Numbered from the stretch's first letter, positions 25,383 through 34,565 are shown. The stretch: DNA of 64,000 bases from Streptomyces ficellus (GCF_009739905.1 NZ_CP034279.1:3534001-3598000), one strand, 5' to 3'. Made by a program: numbers and translations. Notes: generated by a model not told the origin, from the letters alone.

Positions 25383-27011
25383 TCAGGCGCCGCCGGTGCC
25401 CGTGGTGGTCGCGCCCTGGTCGGTGGCGCCGGTCGCACCGCCCGGGTCCGTACCGCCGTCCGTGGTCCCGCCGTCGGTCGTCCCGCCGTCCGTGGTCCCG
25501 CCGTCGGTGGTGCCACCGTCCGTGGTGCCACCGTCCGTCGTGCCGCCGTCCGTGGTCCCGCCCTGGTCGGTGCCCTCGGTGGTGCCGGGGGTGGACGGCG
25601 TGCCGCCGGTGGGCGGGGGCGGGTTGTTGCTCTCGGGCTGCGACGGATAGTCGGGGTTCTGGTTGCCCCAGTTGCCGTTGTTGCCGCCGTTGCCGCCACC
25701 CGTGGAATCGCCCGGGTCCTCGGTCTTCTCGTCCGTCTTCTCGTCGGACGGCGAGGGGCTGGTGGTGTCACCGGGCTTGGAGGGCGCGGTGGAGCTGGGC
25801 GGCTTCTGCTTGTTGTCGTCCGACGGCTTCTTCGTCTGGTCGAGGGCGTACGCCACACCCGCCACGATCGCGATCAGCGCGAGCGCCGCGAACAGCATCA
25901 TCTTGCCGCGGCCGCTCTTGCGGCCCTGGCCGCCGTCGTACGCGTAGGCGCCGTCCTCGGGGTTGGGCGGCGGCAGGAGCGGGCCCTGCGAGGTGTCGCC
26001 GTGCGTCGGGTGGCCCATCGCGGTGGTCGCCGTGACGCCGCCGGCCGGGGTGCGGCCGCCCTCGTACATCTCGACGGGGCCGGTGTTCCAGGTCCCGGAG
26101 TGGCTGCCCTGCTGCTGGAGCATCTGGAGCCCGTACTGGACCAGGCCGCGCATCTCCTCGGCGCTCTGGAACCGGTCGTCCGGGTCCTTGGCGAGGGCGC
26201 GCATGGCCAGGCCGTCGAGCTCCGGCGGGGCGACGTCGGAGACCTCCGACGGCGGGACCGGGATGTCCTGGACGTGCTGGTAGACCACCGACAGCGGCGT
26301 CTCACCGGTGAAGGGCGGGCGCAGCGCGAGCAGCTCGTACAGCAGGCAGCCGGTGGCGTACAGGTCGGAGCGGTGGTCGACCGCCTTGCCGAGGGCCTGC
26401 TCCGGCGAGAGGTACTGCGGGGTGCCCATGACCATGCCGGTCTGGGTCATCGTCGACTGCGCGCCGTGCAGGGCGCGCGCGATGCCGAAGTCCATCACCT
26501 TGACGGCGCCGCTGTGCGTGATGATCACGTTCGCGGGCTTGATGTCACGGTGCACGATGCCGTGCTGGTGCGAGTAGGCGAGGGCCTCCAGCACACCGGA
26601 GACGATGATCAGCGCCTGCTCGGGCGGCGGCGCCTCGGCGTTGATCAGCAGGTCGCGGATGGTGCGGCCCTCGACCAGCTCCATCACGATGTACGGCACG
26701 GACTGGCCGTTCACCACGTCCTCGCCGGAGTCGTACACGGCGACGATGGCGTGGTGGTTCAGGCCGGCGACCGACTGTGCCTCGCGGGTGAAGCGGGCCT
26801 TCGACACCGGGTCCTCGGCGAGGTCCGCGCGCAGCAGCTTCACGGCCACGGTGCGGCCCAGCCGTACGTCCTCCGCCGCGAACACCTCGGCCATGCCGCC
26901 GCGGCCGAGACGATGGGTCAGCCGGTACCGGCCGTCTCCGACGAGTCCGCCGACGCCCCACTCGGCGGACTCCGGCGCTCCGCCGCCGCCTGCCCCGGAT
27001 TCGGATGCCAT
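25383..27011 (-). CDS. transmembrane Ser/Thr protein kinase with TTDGG-repeat tail
   Basis: This 542-aa eukaryotic-type kinase has G-loop GRGGM 36-40, K58 in VAVKLL, HRDIKPAN 154-161, DFG 174-176, an activation segment with STMTQTGMVMGTPQYLSPEQA, then a juxtamembrane stretch. One transmembrane helix lies at about 375-395 (MMLFAALALIAIVAGVAYAL). The outside part has no PASTA repeat. It is a low-complexity Thr/Gly/Pro/Asn tail ending in eight GGTTD-like repeats. It is divergent from a PASTA-type kinase, and the two kinase domains are close paralogues. The ligand is unknown, and the tail probably spans the wall. Confidence 0.92.
   Translation of the reverse strand: MASESGAGGGGAPESAEWGVGGLVGDGRYRLTHRLGRGGMAEVFAAEDVRLGRTVAVKLLRADLAEDPVSKARFTREAQSVAGLNHHAIVAVYDSGEDVVNGQSVPYIVMELVEGRTIRDLLINAEAPPPEQALIIVSGVLEALAYSHQHGIVHRDIKPANVIITHSGAVKVMDFGIARALHGAQSTMTQTGMVMGTPQYLSPEQALGKAVDHRSDLYATGCLLYELLALRPPFTGETPLSVVYQHVQDIPVPPSEVSDVAPPELDGLAMRALAKDPDDRFQSAEEMRGLVQYGLQMLQQQGSHSGTWNTGPVEMYEGGRTPAGGVTATTAMGHPTHGDTSQGPLLPPPNPEDGAYAYDGGQGRKSGRGKMMLFAALALIAIVAGVAYALDQTKKPSDDNKQKPPSSTAPSKPGDTTSPSPSDEKTDEKTEDPGDSTGGGNGGNNGNWGNQNPDYPSQPESNNPPPPTGGTPSTPGTTEGTDQGGTTDGGTTDGGTTDGGTTDGGTTDGGTTDGGTTDGGTDPGGATGATDQGATTTGTGGA
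25453..25557. repeat. seven 15-bp tandem repeats in kinase tail
   Basis: Units resembling CCGCCGTCCGTGGTC run without gaps in the 3' end of the kinase gene and encode the GGTTD repeats. Wobble changes show that the array is not freshly expanded. Unit number is likely to vary between strains. Confidence 0.9.
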
Positions 27012-27365
27012 CAGTCCTCGCCGTCGTTTCTGTCCGCTTGCTCTGCGCGCTGCGGTGTGCCGCCGTGTCTTAAGGGGTACTACGTCACGTCACGCTACAG
27101 CCTTCAGCCGCCGCGCCGATTCGAGATTGACCGGCCATCCAACCGTTTCCCCGTACACCTGTGCAAATCTCCCACCGGTTCCATGGCGGTCCGGTACGGG
27201 TCCGGTAACACTTCCGAGACGCTTCCCGTGCGTACGGTCACGGAACGGGCACCCGGCTTGACGTGTCAGTGCCCTCGGGCAGACTTGGCCCGTAAAAACC
27301 GGATCACCGCGAGATACCGCGGCCACCGCGGCCACGACGGACGCGCGCGCACGGGGGAGCAAGAC
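27012..27365. promoter_or_regulatory. divergent region between two Ser/Thr kinase genes
   Basis: There is no gene in this 354-base stretch. It is relatively AT-rich around 27060-27310. TTGACG in the right part (about 27259) could serve as a -35 element for the plus-strand kinase. No clear operator is visible. Confidence 0.4.
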
Positions 27366-28985
27366 ATGAGCCAGGACGGCGCACAGGGCCGCTATGCGGG
27401 CGGCTCGGTGGCGGGCGGCCGGTACCAGCTTCGCGACCTGCTCGGCGAGGGCGGCATGGCGTCCGTGTACCTGGCGTACGACAGTGCGCTGGACCGGCAG
27501 GTCGCCATCAAGACGCTGCACACCGAGCTGGGCCGCGAGCAGTCGTTCCGCGAGCGCTTCCGCCGCGAGGCGCAGGCCGTCGCCAAGCTCCAGCACACCA
27601 ACATCGTGTCGGTGTTCGACACCGGCGAGGACGACCTCGGCGGCTCGCTGATGCCGTACATCGTCATGGAGTACGTGGAGGGCCAGCCCCTCGGGTCGGT
27701 GCTCCAGGCGGACATCCGGCAGCACGGCGCGATGCCCGCCGACAAGGCCCTCAAGGTGACGGCGGACGTGCTCGCCGCGCTGGAGACCAGCCACGAGATG
27801 GGCCTGGTCCACCGGGACATCAAGCCGGGCAACGTGATGATGACCAAGCGCGGCGTCGTCAAGGTCATGGACTTCGGCATCGCCCGCGCCATGCAGTCGG
27901 GCGTCACCTCCATGACGCAGACCGGCATGGTCGTCGGCACCCCGCAGTACCTGTCCCCCGAGCAGGCGCTGGGCCGGGGCGTGGACGCCCGCTCCGACCT
28001 GTACTCGGTCGGCATCATGCTGTTCCAGCTGCTGACCGGGCGGATCCCGTTCGACGCGGACTCGCCGCTGGCCATCGCGTACGCGCACGTGCAGGAGGAG
28101 CCGGTCGCGCCGTCCTCCATCAACCGTTCGATCACCCCGGCGATGGACGCGCTGGTGGCGCGCGCGCTGAAGAAGAACCCGAACGAGCGCTTCCCGAGCG
28201 CCGCCGCCATGCGGGACGAGTGCCTGCGCCTGCTGTCGGCCGGTCAGGGCCAGACGGGCGCGCCGGTCATCGTGCAGGGCGCGCCGCACGCGAACAGCGG
28301 CTCGGGGGTGGGCTCGGCGGTGTTCCCGCCGGTCGACCACTCGACCCCGGCGCCGGGCCCGCAGGGCGTCCAGACGCCGTACCAGCCGTACGGCACGCCG
28401 GCGCCCACTCCTTCTTACGGGTACCCGCAGCAGCCCCAGCCGCAGCCGCAGGCTCCCGCGTACCAGACCCCCGCGCCGCCGCCGTACACGATCTCCCCGC
28501 AGCCGACGCAGCCGACGAGCGGTGGTGGTGGCGGCAAGAGCAACATGCCGGTGATCGTCGGTGCGATCGCGGTCGCCCTGCTCGCGATCGGCGGCCTCGT
28601 CGCGGCCATCGCCCTGAACGGTGACGACGAGGACCCGGGCGCGCAGGGAAGCGGCGGCGGCGCGAGCCAGTCGGCCGAGGAGCCCGCGGCCGGACACAAG
28701 CCGCCGGAGCGGAACCGGACGATCGAGACGACGAAGTGCACCGACGCCTCGGAGGACAGCGACGACCCGTCGAAGGTGCAGGCGCCGAGCTTCACCTACA
28801 AGGACGTCATCTCGGTCAAGAGCTGCCTCCAGGCGGCCGGCTGGAAGTTCAACATCAAGGAAGTGGACGACCCCCAGTTCGCCGAGGACCAGGTGATCTC
28901 CCAGTTCCCGACCGAGGGGACGGCCGTGGTGCCCGGCAACCAGACGTTCGAGCTGACCATCGCGACGGGTGACCCGGGTCAGTGA
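27366..28985 (+). CDS. transmembrane Ser/Thr protein kinase with PASTA-like domain
   Basis: This 539-aa kinase has G-loop GEGGM 27-31, K49, HRDIKPGN 149-156, DFG 169-171, activation loop TSMTQTGMVVGTPQYLSPEQA and a Pro/Gln/Tyr-rich juxtamembrane linker. The transmembrane helix is MPVIVGAIAVALLAIGGLVAAIAL at about 395-418. The extracellular part (~460-535: APSFTYKDVISVKSCLQAAGWKF ... QFPTEGTAVVPGNQTFELTIA) is one PASTA-like domain with two Cys that could form a disulfide. PASTA domains sense muropeptides/lipid II, so a cell-wall sensing role is inferred. ATG 27366 follows GGGGGAGC. Confidence 0.9.
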   Translation: MSQDGAQGRYAGGSVAGGRYQLRDLLGEGGMASVYLAYDSALDRQVAIKTLHTELGREQSFRERFRREAQAVAKLQHTNIVSVFDTGEDDLGGSLMPYIVMEYVEGQPLGSVLQADIRQHGAMPADKALKVTADVLAALETSHEMGLVHRDIKPGNVMMTKRGVVKVMDFGIARAMQSGVTSMTQTGMVVGTPQYLSPEQALGRGVDARSDLYSVGIMLFQLLTGRIPFDADSPLAIAYAHVQEEPVAPSSINRSITPAMDALVARALKKNPNERFPSAAAMRDECLRLLSAGQGQTGAPVIVQGAPHANSGSGVGSAVFPPVDHSTPAPGPQGVQTPYQPYGTPAPTPSYGYPQQPQPQPQAPAYQTPAPPPYTISPQPTQPTSGGGGGKSNMPVIVGAIAVALLAIGGLVAAIALNGDDEDPGAQGSGGGASQSAEEPAAGHKPPERNRTIETTKCTDASEDSDDPSKVQAPSFTYKDVISVKSCLQAAGWKFNIKEVDDPQFAEDQVISQFPTEGTAVVPGNQTFELTIATGDPGQ

Positions 28986-29288
28986 CCCCGGTTGACGGGG
29001 GCGCCGGTCGGGGGCTGCGGGTCGGGGGCTGACCTCCGGGGCCGCCGGTCCGCTGGCTGCCGGTCGGGGGGTGCCCTTCTTGGCGTGCCGGTCCGCTGGC
29101 TGCCCTCCGGGGCTCCCGCGCGGTGACGTCGGGGCCGTCGGGCCGGGCGGGTTCCCGGGGGCGTAACCCCTGTGGGTGGCTGTGGGGCCGCCCCGGGATG
29201 CCGGGGCGTCGGCACCGTGTGACGCTGAGCGCGGATGGGAGCCCTCAGTGCGGGCTCCTGGCAGCTCGGCACGGGAGGGGGTCACCCG
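28986..29288. other. repeat-rich gap behind PASTA kinase gene
   Basis: No gene is evident. Directly behind the stop lie imperfect direct repeats of GGTCGGGGGCTG (about 29009-29032), then two copies of GCCGGTCCGCTGGCTGCC (around 29050 and 29090). Confidence 0.5.
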
Positions 29289-29951
29289 GTGGCTCCAGGA
29301 CTCGACTCACGATGTGCGACGGCGGTCGCCGTCCTGATGCTGGCCGCCTCCTCGCTGTGCGGCGTCCCCGCCGCGCACGCGGAGGAGACCGAGCCCGCGG
29401 CGGACGCGGGCGTGGGCGTCCTACGGCCCGGTGCCGCCGAGTCCGGCGCACCGTCCGCCGCGCCGCCCTCCGTGTCCCCCTCCGCCTCCCGCCCGGGCGC
29501 CCGTCCCGGTGACGGTTCCGGGGCGGGGCCGGGGGCCGGTGCCGGGGCCGTGCTGGGCCCCACGCGGCACGCCGTGTCGCCGTCGCTGGCCGGGCGGCCC
29601 GCCGGGGAGGGGCGGCAGCGGCCCGGGCGGCCCGTGTCTCCGTCCGCGACGCCCTCGGACGGGACGTCGCCGGGTTCGCCGTCCGGCTCCGCCACCGCCT
29701 CCCGTACCAAAACGGCAACAGCGCCGAAGCCGCCGTGGCACGAGGAGCAGGAGTCCGAAGCGGTACCCGAGTCGGAGTCCCCCGCGGTGGCCGACCCGCC
29801 GCACTCGCCGCCCGCCGCCGCGTACGAGCCCACCGCGACGACCGCCGACACCCTCGCTGACCGGCAGATTCCCGTACTCACCCTGGGCGTGGGGCTGGCC
29901 ATGATGGGGCTCGGGCTCGGTTTCCTGGGGCTGCGGATCAGGCGCCGCTGA
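29289..29951 (+). CDS. secreted, C-terminally anchored low-complexity protein
   Basis: This protein of about 220 aa has a signal peptide (hydrophobic TAVAVLMLAASSLCGVPAAHA) and a long disordered Ala/Pro/Ser/Gly region with repeats PSASRPGARPGDG. A C-terminal helix (IPVLTLGVGLAMMGLGLGFLGL) is followed by RIRRR. This positive stop-transfer tail resembles cell-wall-anchored or membrane-tethered Streptomyces proteins, but no LPxTG or LAxTG is present. GTG 29289 has GGGAGGGGG seven bases upstream, so the longer upstream frame is not used. There is no recognisable domain. It may be a wall spacer. Confidence 0.65.
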   Translation: MAPGLDSRCATAVAVLMLAASSLCGVPAAHAEETEPAADAGVGVLRPGAAESGAPSAAPPSVSPSASRPGARPGDGSGAGPGAGAGAVLGPTRHAVSPSLAGRPAGEGRQRPGRPVSPSATPSDGTSPGSPSGSATASRTKTATAPKPPWHEEQESEAVPESESPAVADPPHSPPAAAYEPTATTADTLADRQIPVLTLGVGLAMMGLGLGFLGLRIRRR

Positions 29952-30024
29952 CCGCTCGGTGATCTTGCGTGTCCTCCCTGAGGGGGACGTTCCGGGTCCC
30001 CCTCAGGACGCTTGTCGGCTCCGG

Positions 30025-30050
30025 CATACTCGGTATACATACTGAGTATG
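30025..30050. promoter_or_regulatory. PadR autoregulatory operator overlapping start codon
   Basis: A 26-base palindrome with 11 of 13 matching pairs begins CATACTC, is centred on GTATAC and ends GAGTATG. It includes the ATG of the PadR gene itself. PadR regulators bind ATAC...GTAT palindromes, so self-repression is strongly suggested. Confidence 0.75.
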
Positions 30051-30695
30051 TCCATCCGTCACGGGCTTCTCGCCCTCCTCGAACACGGCCCTCGCTACGG
30101 CTCCCAGCTCCGCTCGGAGTTCGAGTCGCGCACCGGCTCGACCTGGCCGCTGAACGTCGGTCAGGTCTACACGACGCTCAGCCGTCTGGAGCGTGACGGC
30201 CTCATCGAGCAGGGCGGTGCGGACGAGGCCGGCCACGCGCTGTACGCGATCACCGACGCCGGCCGCCAGGAGCTGAGGGTCTGGTTCGCGCAGCCGGTCG
30301 ACCGCACCAGCCCCGCCCGTGACGAACTGGCCATCAAGCTCGCCATGGCGGTCGGCGCGCCCGGGGTCGACATCCGGAACGTGATCCAGTCGCAGCGGCG
30401 CCACACCATCAAGGCCATGCAGGACTACACCCGGCTCAAGGCGCAGGCCATCACCGCGCTGGAGAGCGGGGCGACACAGGAACGGGACGACGTGGCGTGG
30501 CTGCTCGTCCTGGAACAGCTGATCTTCCAGACGGAGGCGGAGGCGCGGTGGCTGGACCACTGCGAGGCACGCCTGATCCGGCTCTCCGCCACCGCGCCCC
30601 AGGGCGCCGCACCGGCGGCTCCGGCAACCGCCGGCCAGGCCGGACCCCCGCACGTGTCCGAGCCGAGCGGGGCGGTGTCCCGGCCGGGGACCTGA
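30048..30695 (+). CDS. PadR family transcriptional regulator
   Basis: This 215-aa protein has an N-terminal winged helix (RHGLLALLEHGPRYGSQLRSEFESRTGSTWPLNVGQVYTTLSRLERDGLIEQ) and a C-terminal helical Vir_act_alpha-type domain (RDELAIKLAMAVG ... WLLVLEQLIFQTEAEARWLDHCEARL), then an Ala/Pro tail. ATG 30048 lies inside a palindrome that is probably its own operator. The gene precedes an ABC ATPase/FtsX-type permease pair. PadR repressors next to such pairs typically respond to the exported drug or peptide. Confidence 0.92.
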   Translation: MSIRHGLLALLEHGPRYGSQLRSEFESRTGSTWPLNVGQVYTTLSRLERDGLIEQGGADEAGHALYAITDAGRQELRVWFAQPVDRTSPARDELAIKLAMAVGAPGVDIRNVIQSQRRHTIKAMQDYTRLKAQAITALESGATQERDDVAWLLVLEQLIFQTEAEARWLDHCEARLIRLSATAPQGAAPAAPATAGQAGPPHVSEPSGAVSRPGT

Positions 30696-30834
30696 CCGGC
30701 CCCGTCCGCTTCCGCCGCCACACCGATTCCCGCACCGACCGTCCCGGACTGATCGTCCCGCGCCGACCTTCCCGCACACATCCGCTCCGTACGCCTGCGC
30801 CGCTCGCGTACGTCCAAGGGGGGACCCCTCACCC

Positions 30835-31647
30835 ATGTCACCAGTCTCGTCACCACAGCCGCAGCAACCTCAGGGGCCGCAGGGGTCTCAGCAGCCTGAC
30901 CCGCACCACGAGCGGCGCCGTGAGCAGCCCGTGCTACAGCTCCAGAACCTGACCCGTGTCCACGGGTCGGGGGCCACCGAGGTGCACGCCCTGCGCGGCG
31001 TCGACCTCGATGTCTTCCCCGGTGAGCTGGTCGCCGTGATGGGCCCCTCGGGCTCCGGAAAGTCCACCCTGCTGACGATTGCGGGCGGCCTGGACACCCC
31101 CAGCTCCGGCCGGGTGATCGTGAAGAACACCGACATCACGACCGCGGACCGCAAGACGCTCGCCGCCCTCCGCCGCCGGAGCATCGGGTACGTCTTCCAG
31201 GACTACAACCTCATCCCGGCGCTGACCGCCGCCGAGAACATCGCCCTGCCGCGCGAACTCGACGGCACCACCGCACGCAAGGCGCGCCGCGAGGCCGTCG
31301 CCGCGCTGGAGGAGATGGGCCTCGGGCACCTCGCCGACCGCTTCCCCGACGAGATGTCCGGCGGCCAGCAGCAGCGGGTGGCGATAGCCCGGGCGCTGGT
31401 GGGCGACCGGCAGCTGGTCCTGGCCGACGAGCCGACCGGCGCCCTCGACTCCGAGACCGGCGAGTCGGTGCTCGCCCTGCTGCGCTCCCGCTGCGACGCG
31501 GGTGCAGCCGGCGTCCTGGTCACCCACGAGCCCCGGTTCGCCGCCTGGGCCGACCGGGTGGTGTTCCTGCGCGACGGCGCGGTGGTCGACCAGACGATCC
31601 GCAGCGACGCCGACTCCCTGCTCACGAGCCAGGCGGCCGAACGGTGA
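30835..31647 (+). CDS. ABC transporter ATP-binding protein (MacB/LolD type)
   Basis: This 270-aa ATPase has Walker A GPSGSGKST at about 70-78, Q-loop FQDYNLIPALTAAEN, signature MSGGQQQRVAIARAL, Walker B LVLADEPTGALD and switch LVTHEPRFAAWADR. The VFQDYNL/SGGQQQR pattern is that of the MacB/LolD group that drives FtsX-type permeases. An N-terminal Gln/Pro-rich extension of about 30 residues is unusual. Its TGA overlaps the GTG of the permease gene, so the subunits are coupled. Confidence 0.93.
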   Translation: MSPVSSPQPQQPQGPQGSQQPDPHHERRREQPVLQLQNLTRVHGSGATEVHALRGVDLDVFPGELVAVMGPSGSGKSTLLTIAGGLDTPSSGRVIVKNTDITTADRKTLAALRRRSIGYVFQDYNLIPALTAAENIALPRELDGTTARKARREAVAALEEMGLGHLADRFPDEMSGGQQQRVAIARALVGDRQLVLADEPTGALDSETGESVLALLRSRCDAGAAGVLVTHEPRFAAWADRVVFLRDGAVVDQTIRSDADSLLTSQAAER

Positions 31648-34508
31648 ACAACTGGTTCCACTCCTGGCGTGCGGCGGTGCGCATCGCCCGCCGCGACGCC
31701 TGGCGCTACAAGGGCCGCAGCTTCCTCGTCCTGGCGATGATCGCCCTGCCGATCCTGGGGGTGAGCGCGGCCGACCTGACCCTGCGCAGCTCCGAGCTGT
31801 CCACCGGGGAGAAGCTGGCCCGTTCCATGGGTGCCGCCGACGCCCGGGTCGTGGACCCCGGCTACGGCGGGGCACCGATCTACCAGAACCCGGTGGAGCA
31901 GGACTCCATGCCGGTGGGCGACTTCGACAACAAGCCATGGCCGCAGGGCGAGACGGATGTCGCGAAGGTCTTCCCGCCGAACGCCAAGGTGCTGGCCGAC
32001 TCGTCCGGTGCGGGCAAGCTGCGCACCGCGCACGGCCTGCTCCAGACCGAGATCCGGGAGTTCAAGGCGGCCGATCCGATGGCCAGGGGCATCATGTCGC
32101 TCCAGGACGGCCGGTTCCCCGAGCGGGCCGACGAGGTCGCCGCGACGACGCGCTTCCTGGAGTCCAGCGGGCTCGGCATCGGCTCGACGGTGGCCGCGCG
32201 CGGACTTGAGCGCGAGTACCGGATCGTCGGATCGTACGAGCTGCCCGACGACCTGAAGGCCGTTCAGGTCAACGCGCTCCCCGGCGCCTTCCTCGCCCCG
32301 CTGGGCAAGGCGCTGGAGAAGGCCGGACTGCCCGGCACGCAGACGACCACCACCCATCTGCTGAGCCTCGCCCGGTCGGCGGACACGGATGGTTTCACGT
32401 GGAACATGGTCCAGCAGGCCAACGCCAAGGGCGTGGTGGTGCTGTCGCGTGCGGTCGCGCTCGCCCCGCCGGCCGACGCCGACGTGCCGCTGTTCCAGCA
32501 GGAGGGCTGGGGCAACTACGCCGGCAGCGGAGCCGCTGACGCCGCCGCGCTCGCGGCCGTGGGAACCGTCGTCGGCCTCGCGATGCTGGAGATCTGCCTG
32601 CTGGCCGGCCCGGCGTTCGCCGTCGGGGCCCGCCGCTCGCGGCGCCAGCTGGGGCTGGTGGGCGCCAACGGCGGCGACCGCCGGCACATCCGGGCGATCG
32701 TCCTCGCCGGTGGCCTGGTGATCGGCCTGGCGGCCGCCGTGGTGGGCACCGTCCTCGGACTGATCCTGGCCTTCGTGCTGCAACCGGTACTGGAGGAGTC
32801 CTTCGGCCAGCGCTTCGGCGCTTTCGACGTCCGCCCGCTGGAGCTGCTCGGTATCGGCCTGCTGGCCGTACTGACCGGCCTGCTGGCCGCCGTCGTCCCG
32901 GCCGTCACCTCGTCCCGCCAGACCGTGCTCGCCTCGCTCACCGGCCGCCGAGGGGTGCGCCGCAGCAGCCGCGTACTGCCGCTCGTGGGTCTGGGCGCCG
33001 TGCTGCTCGGTGCCGCGATCGCCCTGTACGGATCGGTGTACTCCAGCCAGTTCGCCCTCGTCGCGGGCGGCAGCGCCCTCGCCGAGCTGGGAGTCGTCGC
33101 GATGACCCCGGCGCTGGTGGGCCTGTTCGGGCGCACCGGCCGCTGGCTGCCCCTGTCGCCGCGGCTCGCGCTGCGGGACGCGGTACGCAACCGGGGGCGC
33201 ACGGCTCCCGCGGTCGCCGCCGTGCTGGCCGCCGTCGCGGGCACGGTCGCCGTGGCCACGTACCAGGCGAGCGACGACGCCCAGCAGCGCGCCGCGTACG
33301 AGGCGCGGCTGCCGCACGGCGCGGTCTCCGTCATGGTCGGCGAGGGCGGCGGCCGGGACGTCCCGGTGGTGCGTGACGCGGTGCAGAAGAACCTGCCCGT
33401 CGCCGTGCGGGCCGACGTGGACCGGATCGTGGTGGGCAAGGCCAGCTGCGAGATGTACGGGGACGGGGAGGGCTGCGGCCGTCACGAGGTCGTCACGCCG
33501 CCGGCCAACGTCTGCCCGCTGTGGGCTCCGACCGCCGACGGCTCGGATCCGGCCGACAAGTACACCAAGGCCGAACGCCGCAAGCTCGCCCAGGACTGGC
33601 GCTGCAAGGAGATGCCGGGGGTGACGTACACCGAGAGCGGCCTGGTGGTGGGTGACGCCAAGCTGCTGACGGTGCTGGGGATCAAGGACCCGGCCGCGGC
33701 GAAGGCGCTGGGCGAGGGCAAGGTCGTGTCGTTCTCCCGGACGCTGGTCGATGCCGACGGCAAGCTCGCCGTCAAGGTCATCACCGACTCGGCGAAGGCC
33801 GAGGAGGCCATGGCCGAGGGCAAGGAGCCGCCGGGCAAGGTCACGTCGTTCGCGGCGTACCAGGTCGCCAAGGGGACCCAGTCGTACGGCGTGGCGGGCA
33901 TCGTGCCGCCGGCGGCGGCCAAGGCGGCGGGCCTCACCACGGTGCCGCTCGGCGCGTACTTCTCGACGGACCGGATGCCGAGCACGGAGCAGCGGCAGAA
34001 GCTCGACGACGAACTCGCCAGGACGGGCGCCGCCGTCGATCTCCACGTGGAGGAGGGGTTCGTCAGCAAGAACAGCATCGTCCTGCTGTCGCTGACCGTC
34101 TTCGCGGGCCTGATCACCATCGGTGCGGCCGGTATCGCCACCGGTCTCGCCCAGGCGGACGCCGAGGCCGACCTGAAGACGCTGGCCGCGGTCGGTGCGC
34201 CGCCGCGGGTGCGGCGGACGCTGAGCGGTTTCCAGTGCGGGGTGGTCGCCGTGATGGGTGTGCTGCTGGGATCGGCGGCGGGCGTCCTGCCGGCGATCGG
34301 CCTGCGGCTCACCGAGCAGCGTCAGCAGACGTCCTGGTACGAGCAGGCGCTGGACAGCGGCGGCACGATGGACGCGCCGCACGTGCCGATCATCATTCCG
34401 TGGGAGACGCTGGCCGCTCTCCTGGTCGCGGTCCCGCTGGGCGCCGCGCTCCTCGCCGCCCTGGTCACGCGCTCACGAGGCGCGCTGGCCCGCCGCGCGG
34501 CGACCTGA
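31644..34508 (+). CDS. FtsX-like ABC transporter permease
   Basis: This 954-aa permease has two FtsX/MacB units. The N-terminal helix (SFLVLAMIALPILGVSA) is followed by a ~260-residue extracellular domain. Helices follow at about 295-320, 345-375 and 390-420, plus middle helices. A second extracellular domain (~560-800) precedes three C-terminal helices (LTVFAGLITIGAAGIATGL ... VVAVMGVLLGSAAGVLPAIG ... LAALLVAVPLGAALLAALV). The second outer domain contains a Cys-rich patch (CEMYGDGEGCGRH, CPLW, WRCKEM). Two-unit permeases function with the coupled ATPase as mechanotransmission exporters. The substrate is unknown. A parS-like 14-mer lies within the gene (32392-32405). Confidence 0.9.
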   Translation: MNNWFHSWRAAVRIARRDAWRYKGRSFLVLAMIALPILGVSAADLTLRSSELSTGEKLARSMGAADARVVDPGYGGAPIYQNPVEQDSMPVGDFDNKPWPQGETDVAKVFPPNAKVLADSSGAGKLRTAHGLLQTEIREFKAADPMARGIMSLQDGRFPERADEVAATTRFLESSGLGIGSTVAARGLEREYRIVGSYELPDDLKAVQVNALPGAFLAPLGKALEKAGLPGTQTTTTHLLSLARSADTDGFTWNMVQQANAKGVVVLSRAVALAPPADADVPLFQQEGWGNYAGSGAADAAALAAVGTVVGLAMLEICLLAGPAFAVGARRSRRQLGLVGANGGDRRHIRAIVLAGGLVIGLAAAVVGTVLGLILAFVLQPVLEESFGQRFGAFDVRPLELLGIGLLAVLTGLLAAVVPAVTSSRQTVLASLTGRRGVRRSSRVLPLVGLGAVLLGAAIALYGSVYSSQFALVAGGSALAELGVVAMTPALVGLFGRTGRWLPLSPRLALRDAVRNRGRTAPAVAAVLAAVAGTVAVATYQASDDAQQRAAYEARLPHGAVSVMVGEGGGRDVPVVRDAVQKNLPVAVRADVDRIVVGKASCEMYGDGEGCGRHEVVTPPANVCPLWAPTADGSDPADKYTKAERRKLAQDWRCKEMPGVTYTESGLVVGDAKLLTVLGIKDPAAAKALGEGKVVSFSRTLVDADGKLAVKVITDSAKAEEAMAEGKEPPGKVTSFAAYQVAKGTQSYGVAGIVPPAAAKAAGLTTVPLGAYFSTDRMPSTEQRQKLDDELARTGAAVDLHVEEGFVSKNSIVLLSLTVFAGLITIGAAGIATGLAQADAEADLKTLAAVGAPPRVRRTLSGFQCGVVAVMGVLLGSAAGVLPAIGLRLTEQRQQTSWYEQALDSGGTMDAPHVPIIIPWETLAALLVAVPLGAALLAALVTRSRGALARRAAT
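32392..32405. promoter_or_regulatory. parS-like site (one mismatch)
   Basis: GTTTCACGTGGAAC differs at one position from the parS consensus GTTTCACGTGAAAC found perfectly at 37334. It is intragenic in the permease gene, 4.9 kb from the perfect site. Clusters of such sites near oriC are known in Streptomyces. Confidence 0.6.
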
Positions 34509-34530
34509 CGGGAGGCGTCCGGCGGTTGTG

Positions 34531-34565
34531 CCCCCGTACGAGGGTGGATCACCCTCGTACGGGGG
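34531..34565 (+). terminator. 16-bp stem-loop terminator after ABC operon
   Basis: CCCCCGTACGAGGGTG (34531-34546) pairs perfectly with CACCCTCGTACGGGGG (34550-34565) around GAT, 22 bases after the permease stop. It separates the ABC operon from bpa. Confidence 0.9.

Noticed and set aside
25453..25557. CRISPR-like array
   Set aside because: The 15-bp units have no spacers and encode GGTTD repeats in a kinase tail. No cas genes are present.
24336..28985. A 1549-codon plus-strand open frame
   Set aside because: It runs antisense to the minus-strand kinase and out of frame with the APH gene. Its only real part is the PASTA kinase from 27366. Long shadow frames are expected at this GC content.
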